Origin: Aestuariimicrobium soli
GTDB lineage: Bacteria > Actinomycetota > Actinomycetes > Propionibacteriales > Propionibacteriaceae
Assembly: GCF_051192575.1 (NCBI RefSeq)
Contig: NZ_JBPJSQ010000006.1
Coordinates: 496,001-560,000 of the forward strand
Reading direction: 5' to 3'
DNA length: 64,000 nucleotides
The notes below the pieces were generated by a model. The model ran no database searches and was not told where the DNA came from. It saw only the letters and a list, made by a program, of their open reading frames with translations. The number at the start of each line of letters is the position of its first letter. Position 1 is the first letter of the stretch. Positions 59,577-64,000 of the stretch are shown here, piece by piece. A program made the position numbers and the translations under genes.

Positions 59577-61388
59577 ATGGTGGACATCCACACCGTCGAC
59601 ACCCGCGAGGCCGCCGCCGCCCTCGCTGAGCTGCTCAACGGCGACACCCGCACTCGTCCGATCGTGGTCGTCACCACCCCGGCCGGCAGAACCGAGCCCT
59701 GGATCGACCCCCAGGCCATCGCCGACGAGACCGGTGCACTCGCCGACATCTACGTGCTGCCGACCGGCCCTGTGACGTGGGGCTTCTCGGAGAACATGGC
59801 GGAGGGCACTCAGGTCTACGGCGGAGCCGGCCGCGTCTACCCCGTCGGCCACGACTGGGCGAGCGATCTGTCCATCTCACCGCTGCGGTTCGCCTTCGGC
59901 GCGACCGATGGCAAACGTGCCACCGAGTCGCTGACCTCCGACGCCCTGAAGATGGCCGCGGCAGCCGGCCTCACCGAGTCCGCCGCCAACCCCGGGGCGA
60001 GGCCGGTCGAAGGCATCGTCCAAGGCACCACCGCCGGACGCGCGATCGTCAAGATCGGGTCGACGATCGCCAGCATCGCCGAGGAGCTCACGGTCGAGGG
60101 GGTCCCCATCGATCGTCTCGTCCATAAGGACCAGCCGATCGCCGGCCTCCTCGACCCCACGACCGGCCGCCTCGACGTGTCGGCCCACCTGCGCTCAAGC
60201 GACGACGCCCTGTCGGTCTACAGGCCCGGAACGATCGTGCTCACCCAAGTCGCCACCGTGGACGCCGACACGGCCGAGCTGGTCCTCTACCCCAAGACCT
60301 CGACACCCGCCGCGGCGGTCCGCGTGCCCCGCGAAGACATCACCACCAACCCGCACGACGACCTGCGCACCCTGATGTCCCTCGGCGAAGTCATCGCCGC
60401 CCGCGTGGTCTCGACCTCGCCCGACTGGCGCCTCGTCCTGCTCGACGTCGATGACGACGAACCCGTTCTCGAGGCACCATCCCTGCTGCCCGGCGGACCT
60501 CCCTGGCTCGAGGACAAACCCGCCACCACCGTGCCTTTCGAACCGGACGAGCCCCCGCTCCCCCTCCCAGCCGCTGCACCCCCGATGGCGCCGATGCCCA
60601 CTCCGCCCGCCGCCGCTGCAGCGGTCGACTCCTCAACCAAGGCCGCGGTTCGTCCGAGCCCCGCGATCTTCGGACGGAAGGTCTCCCGGCCCGGTCCGGG
60701 TGACGAGGCGAAGCCGCCGACCACTGCTGGCACGGCCGGAACGCAGGAGTTGCTCCGCACGATCGACACCCTGAAGGCCGAGGTGCGGGCGATCACGACC
60801 ATCCGGGACGAGCTCCTGGAGGAACGACAGGGGGCCGCCCAGGAGCGCGAGCAGTTGCGGGCGCTCCTTGACCATACGGAGCGGCGCGCCAATGCAGCCG
60901 AGCACACGGCCCGCGGGTTGCGTTCACAACTGCGGAAGGCATCGTCCAAGAAGGCCACACCCGCCGCGACCGATGGACCGCAATTTGCCGACCCCGAGCA
61001 GGGCTTCCGGCATCTGGTCACCACGCGATGGGCCACCCGCATTCACCCGTCGGAGCAGGCCGAGCGCGAGTTGCCGGACTACGCCATCGGGGCGGACTTC
61101 CTGGATTCGCTGGCAAGTCTGGAGGGCATCAGCACCGAGAAGGTGGCCGACGTGGTCGTCGAGATCCTGCTCGGAATGGCCCCCTCCATGCCCGGACGAG
61201 AAGTCCATCAACTGCGGACCGGCACCGGAGGCGACGACCCGCCCATCGTGCGGAGCGACAAGGCGGTGGCGTGGCGGGCGAGCCTGCAGGTGAAGACACC
61301 CTCGGCGCGCCGCATTCACTACTGGACTCTCCCCACGGGCAGGGTCGAGCTGGCGCGGGTTGCCACCCATGACGACTTCGGCATCTGA
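59577..61388 (+). CDS. unknown 603-residue protein with S1-like and coiled-coil regions
   Basis: N-terminal ~120 residues form an alpha/beta region with VVVTTPAGRTEPWIDPQAIAD and WGFSENMAEGTQVYGGAGRVYP. Two stretches at ~140-290 (GIVQGTTAGRAIVKIGSTIAS, GTIVLTQVATVDADTAELVL, GEVIAARVVSTSPDWRLVLLD) look like S1/OB-type beta barrels. A Pro/Ala linker (~320-380) and a coiled coil (~395-460; Glu/Arg-rich) lead to a C-terminal folded domain (GFRHLVTTRWATRIHPSEQAE, LARVATHDDFG). No enzyme motif. Likely a cytoplasmic RNA- or protein-binding protein; family not recognised. A palindrome and dispersed repeats follow. Confidence 0.65.
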   Translation: MVDIHTVDTREAAAALAELLNGDTRTRPIVVVTTPAGRTEPWIDPQAIADETGALADIYVLPTGPVTWGFSENMAEGTQVYGGAGRVYPVGHDWASDLSISPLRFAFGATDGKRATESLTSDALKMAAAAGLTESAANPGARPVEGIVQGTTAGRAIVKIGSTIASIAEELTVEGVPIDRLVHKDQPIAGLLDPTTGRLDVSAHLRSSDDALSVYRPGTIVLTQVATVDADTAELVLYPKTSTPAAAVRVPREDITTNPHDDLRTLMSLGEVIAARVVSTSPDWRLVLLDVDDDEPVLEAPSLLPGGPPWLEDKPATTVPFEPDEPPLPLPAAAPPMAPMPTPPAAAAAVDSSTKAAVRPSPAIFGRKVSRPGPGDEAKPPTTAGTAGTQELLRTIDTLKAEVRAITTIRDELLEERQGAAQEREQLRALLDHTERRANAAEHTARGLRSQLRKASSKKATPAATDGPQFADPEQGFRHLVTTRWATRIHPSEQAERELPDYAIGADFLDSLASLEGISTEKVADVVVEILLGMAPSMPGREVHQLRTGTGGDDPPIVRSDKAVAWRASLQVKTPSARRIHYWTLPTGRVELARVATHDDFGI

Positions 61389-61393
61389 GGTGT

Positions 61394-61470
61394 GACGCAG
61401 ATTCGCCTGATCGTCCCCGTTGAGGGTCCCTCAGGTGGGTGAAACGGCGACGAGCAGTCGGGTTTGCGTC
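61394..61470. repeat. 77-nt intergenic imperfect palindrome (member 5 of 5)
   Basis: Two 28-nt arms (61394-61421, 61443-61470) match without gaps at 22 of 28 positions; outer GACGCA and inner CCGTT are perfect. Three of six mismatches are transitions that give G-U pairs in a plus-strand RNA. The centre holds a second small palindrome GAGGG-T-CCCTC. It begins 6 bp after the 603-residue gene's stop. Confidence 0.7.
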
Positions 61471-61484
61471 GTCGGGTGACGGCC

Positions 61485-61674
61485 GTGGTCTCGGCACGGC
61501 CGCAGGCGGCCTACTCGACCGACGGAACTCAATCCTCGCTGATCGAGTAGGCGCGAGGAACGAGCGCCGTGTCGAGATCACCCACCGGCGGCTGCCCGTG
61601 GTCTCGACACGGCCGCAGGCGGCCTACTCGACCGACGGAAACGGGAGCCGCGGGCGGCCTACTCGACCGACGGA
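61485..61674. repeat. dispersed GTGGTCTCGACACGG...CTACTCGACC repeat array
   Basis: GGCGGCCTACTCGACCGACGGA occurs three times (about 61505, 61618, 61653), interspersed with GTGGTCTCG(A/G)CACGGCCGC twice and one inverted GATCGAGTAGGCGCGAGG...GTGTCGAGATCAC unit. It fills the gap between the 603-residue gene and the convergent sensor kinase. The family is also seen at 27341 and 28062. Confidence 0.85.
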
Positions 61675-61685
61675 AATGGGGTGAC

Positions 61686-62846
61686 CTACGCGATCGCAGG
61701 CGACGACGGCAGCGCGATCGTGAGCTCGAAACCCTCCTCCACCCGTTGCGCCCCCACATCTCCCCCGTGCGCCTCCACGATGCCGCGCACGATCGCCAGC
61801 CCCAACCCCGCACCAGGCCCGACCGCCGACTGGGCGTCGGTCGTCCGCGCGTCGCCGGCGCGCCAGCCCACGTCGAACAGGTGCCCGAGGTCTTCGCTGG
61901 CCACGCCGGGTCCGTGGTCGAGAATGCTGATGATCAGGTGGTCGTCGGCCTCGCGGTGGTGCGCCGACACCAGGATCTCGGTGCCGACCGGCGCGTACCT
62001 GATGCCGTTGGCCAGCACGTTGCCGATGGCCCGGGTGAGTTCGCGCGGATCACCCCAGATCATGCGTCCCTCGACGTCGCGGTGCACGATGCTGACGTCG
62101 CGCGCCCTCGCCGCCTCGGACAGGTCGGCCACCGCATCGCTGACCACGTCGAGCAGGGGCACGATCTCGCGGTGCAGTTCCACCGACCCGCTCTGCAGGG
62201 TCGACAGCGCGAACAGGTCGTCGACCATGCCCGTCAGCGTGTCCACGCGCGTGCGCAGCGTGCGCACATAGGCCGACGGATCGGCCGCGTAGCCCTCGTC
62301 CAAGGCCTCGCTGACCGCCCGGATGCCCGCCAGCGGAGTGCGCAGGTCGTGCGAGATCCACGCGAAGAACTGCCGCCGGGCGGCGTCGAGGGCGGCGATC
62401 TCGTCCCGAGCCTTGGCCAGTTGCACCGACGCGTGGGCGAGTTGGGCGTGCAGGTCGGCGAACTCCCGCCACCCCGCCTCCTGCGGCGCCGCGGCCTCGA
62501 GCACCGCACCGTCACCGAGGCTGCGGGCCGAGGCGACCAGTCGTCCGATCGAACGGCCCACGGCGCGACGCACCAGCACCGCGGACACCGCCAGACTGAT
62601 CACCGTCGCGATCCCGATCACCCACACCAGCACCGTCAGGTCGTGCACCGAGATGAACATCTCGAGCATCACCGCGAGCACCGACGACACGATGGCCGCC
62701 ACGGTCGCGGTCACCACGATGGCGAACTGGGACGACACCGGGCCCCGCCGGTTCCACCGCAGAGCGGCGACCGCGAGCGCCATCACGACCGCCGTGCAGG
62801 CCGCCGTGGTGGCGACGATCAGGGCGATGTCGGCGAGTCCGAGCAC
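61686..62846 (-). CDS. sensor histidine kinase
   Basis: 386 residues. Three N-terminal membrane helices (~5-30, ~40-62, ~70-92) with almost no extracytoplasmic domain, then a HAMP-like region. The H-box is FFAWISHDLRTPLAG with His166; the N-box is NVLANGIRYAP, G1 is DHGPGV and G2 GAGLGLAIVRG. It autophosphorylates His166 and passes the phosphate to the response regulator encoded 3 bp upstream. The lack of a sensor loop suggests it reads a membrane or intramembrane signal. Confidence 0.95.
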   Translation of the reverse strand: MLGLADIALIVATTAACTAVVMALAVAALRWNRRGPVSSQFAIVVTATVAAIVSSVLAVMLEMFISVHDLTVLVWVIGIATVISLAVSAVLVRRAVGRSIGRLVASARSLGDGAVLEAAAPQEAGWREFADLHAQLAHASVQLAKARDEIAALDAARRQFFAWISHDLRTPLAGIRAVSEALDEGYAADPSAYVRTLRTRVDTLTGMVDDLFALSTLQSGSVELHREIVPLLDVVSDAVADLSEAARARDVSIVHRDVEGRMIWGDPRELTRAIGNVLANGIRYAPVGTEILVSAHHREADDHLIISILDHGPGVASEDLGHLFDVGWRAGDARTTDAQSAVGPGAGLGLAIVRGIVEAHGGDVGAQRVEEGFELTIALPSSPAIA

Positions 62847-62849
62847 GGC

Positions 62850-63542
62850 TCACTCCTTCCCGTGGGGCGTGAACCGGTATCCGGCCCCCCACTGGGTGCG
62901 CAGGTAGATGGGGTGGCGCGGCTCGGGCTCGATCTTCTCGCGCAGCCGGCGCACGTGCACGGTCACGGTGGTCGGATCGCCGAAGTCCCACCCCCAGACC
63001 TCGCCGAGCAGGTCGTCGCGAGACACCACCCGCCCCGGATGCTGCACCAGGTGCAGCAGCAGCTCGTACTCCCGGGCACTCAGCGCGATCTCGGCACCCC
63101 CGCGCCACGCCCGCCGGTGCGCCGGGTCGATGCGAAAGTCGCCCACCACAAAGGGAACACCTGGGCTCGACGGCGAATGCCGCCGCAGCTGGGCCTGCAT
63201 GCGCAGGTGCAGTTCCTTCATCGAGAACGGTTTGGTCAGGTAGTCGTCGGCGCCGCGCTGCAGCCCCGCGATCCGCTGGTCGACGTGCCCCAGCGCGGTC
63301 AGCATGATCACCGGTATGTCGGACGACCGCCGCACCTGCCGGCACAGCTCGTCCCCGGAGACCCCCGGCAGCATCCGGTCGACGACGAGCAGATCGGGCA
63401 GCCGCTCGTCCAGCGCGCGGGCCGCGTCGGAGCCGTCGCTGTACGGCTCGACCGCCCACCCCTGGGCGCGCAGGTAGTCGCAGACGACGGTGCGCACGGT
63501 GGCGTCGTCCTCCACGAACATCACCCGCGGACTGATCTCCAT
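62850..63542 (-). CDS. OmpR/PhoB-family response regulator
   Basis: 230 residues. The receiver has acidic pocket EDD (11-13), phospho-acceptor Asp55 in VVDRMLPG, Thr82 in LTALG and Lys104 in TKPFS. A C-terminal winged helix follows (LSAREYELLLHLVQHPGRVVSRDDLLGEVWG, VHVRRLREKIEPEP, RTQWGAGYRF). ATG 63542 is preceded by TAGCCT at 7 nt (leaderless). Divergent from the Met-rich lipoprotein at 63686, a likely target. Confidence 0.96.
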   Translation of the reverse strand: MEISPRVMFVEDDATVRTVVCDYLRAQGWAVEPYSDGSDAARALDERLPDLLVVDRMLPGVSGDELCRQVRRSSDIPVIMLTALGHVDQRIAGLQRGADDYLTKPFSMKELHLRMQAQLRRHSPSSPGVPFVVGDFRIDPAHRRAWRGGAEIALSAREYELLLHLVQHPGRVVSRDDLLGEVWGWDFGDPTTVTVHVRRLREKIEPEPRHPIYLRTQWGAGYRFTPHGKE

Positions 63543-63549
63543 GCCGTTC

Positions 63550-63555
63550 AGGCTA
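63550..63555 (-). promoter_or_regulatory. -10 box of a leaderless promoter for the two-component operon
   Basis: TAGCCT on the minus strand, 7 nt before ATG 63542. Confidence 0.55.
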
Positions 63556-63579
63556 CGGGCCGCCGCTCGTCCGGGCCGC

Positions 63580-63603
63580 GGTTCTTACAGCCCTGAAAGA
63601 ACC
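63580..63603. promoter_or_regulatory. candidate response-regulator operator
   Basis: Inverted repeat GGTTCTT (63580-63586) and AAGAACC (63597-63603), 10-bp spacer, placed about 25 bp upstream of the regulator's -10 in the divergent gap. Fits autoregulation and control of the lipoprotein gene. Confidence 0.5.
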
Positions 63604-63685
63604 AGCGGACGATCACCCCGGCCCCCGTTTGATGGTGCAGGTGGCGGCCACTCGGGTCGTCCGCCTCCTGCGAAAGGTGTCTCCC

Positions 63686-64000
63686 ATGAAGAACACGAAA
63701 CTCCTCAAGCTGGCCTCGGTGGGCCTGGCCGGCCTCGCGCTGTCGTTCTCGCTGGCCGCGTGTGGCGGCGACTCGATGAGCGGCTCGTCGTCGATGCCGA
63801 TGAACTCCTCGAGCATGCCCATGGAGTCGACGTCGTCGATGCCGATGGAGTCGACGTCGAGCATGCCGATGGAGTCGTCGGCCGCGATGGTGTCCGGATC
63901 GTTCGAGGGCCTCAACGGCAAGAAGGTCGCCGGCATGGTGACCATCGAGGGGTCGATGGTGAAGCTCACCGGTTTCTCGTCGGACGAAGGCCCCGACCTG
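63686..64000 (+). CDS. Met-rich lipoprotein with DM13-like domain (3' end outside window)
   Basis: First 105 residues are visible. The signal peptide MKNTKLLKLASVGLAGLALS ends in the lipobox SLAAC (Cys26). A repetitive linker with five SMPM or AMV-type units (SSMPMNS, SSMPMES, STSSMPMES) runs to about residue 70, then FEGLNGKKVAGMVTI and VKLTGFSSDEGPDL begin what looks like a DM13 electron-transfer-type domain. Methionine clusters suggest copper or other soft-metal binding at the cell surface. AAAGG lies upstream of ATG 63686. Divergent from the two-component system. Confidence 0.78.
   Translation, partial: MKNTKLLKLASVGLAGLALSFSLAACGGDSMSGSSSMPMNSSSMPMESTSSMPMESTSSMPMESSAAMVSGSFEGLNGKKVAGMVTIEGSMVKLTGFSSDEGPDL

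Noticed and set aside
61569..63596. 675-codon plus-strand open frame opposite the two-component genes
   Set aside because: Shadow of genes with all kinase and receiver motifs; starts inside a repeat array.
1..64000. CRISPR array or cas genes
   Set aside because: No regularly spaced repeats and no Cas motifs; the dispersed repeats at 27.3, 28.1 and 61.5 kb lack unique spacers.

Overview
The window is high-GC DNA (roughly two thirds G+C by eye) with dense genes, frequent 1-4 nt ATGA/GTGA/TGATG stop-start overlaps, GTG starts and many apparently leaderless genes. The gene content (class A PBP next to a DUF5318 gene, MocR/YczE pair, PIG-V-like and GT87-like membrane enzymes) points to an actinobacterium, most likely of the Propionibacteriales. 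That placement is an inference from content, not a measured phylogeny.

Layout. 1-5.9 kb is part of a surface-polysaccharide locus: end of a membrane protein, an O-antigen-ligase-like protein, two glycosyltransferases and an AT3/SGNH acyltransferase. 5.9-12.4 kb is a tightly coupled minus-strand cell-envelope operon: DUF5318, bifunctional PBP, GT87-like protein, PIG-V-like protein, anion permease. 12.6-21.2 kb is mixed core metabolism: DinB, cytoplasmic GH29 alpha-L-fucosidase, NAD(P)-binding protein, GyrI-like protein, tRNA-Ala(UGC), hemerythrin, YchJ-like protein, VIT1 transporter, AhpD-like protein, and divergent YczE and MocR genes. 21.5-28.1 kb is a catabolic operon: IclR regulator, solute-binding lipoprotein, two ABC permeases and an 808-residue FAD-dependent oxidoreductase with a lectin-like C-terminus, but no ATPase. 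28.4-30.7 kb holds secreted and small unknown proteins.

30.3-58.8 kb is a defence island. It holds a lone SNF2 helicase, a Cys/His-rich small protein and an HNH nuclease. After these comes a long co-oriented minus-strand run. Read 5' to 3' this run is: a two-zinc-ribbon protein, an unknown 502-residue protein, a PLD-family protein, a small membrane-anchored protein, a helicase-DUF1998-nuclease fusion, an SNF2 helicase, an N6-adenine methylase, a multi-reader McrB, McrC and an unknown protein. The helicase/DUF1998/SNF2/methylase/PLD set has the parts list of class 1 DISARM, but the fusion, the nuclease tail and the extra genes make it a DISARM-related variant physically joined to a type IV McrBC module. 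A broken remnant resembling the end of a DUF499 ATPase shows that other defence genes have come and gone here.

59-64 kb returns to core-like DNA: a YbjN-like gene, a 603-residue S1-like/coiled-coil protein, a two-component system, and a divergent Met-rich DM13-type lipoprotein cut by the window end.

Non-coding signals: five intergenic imperfect palindromes of near-constant length (76-81 nt) but unrelated sequence; a strongly over-represented heptamer TCGTCCG/CGGACGA (about 100 by hand count) that nearly vanishes at 49-58 kb; a dispersed GGTCGAGTAGGAGCGAC-type repeat, one copy of which sits in frame inside a gene; and at least ten start codons 6-7 nt behind a TANNNT box.
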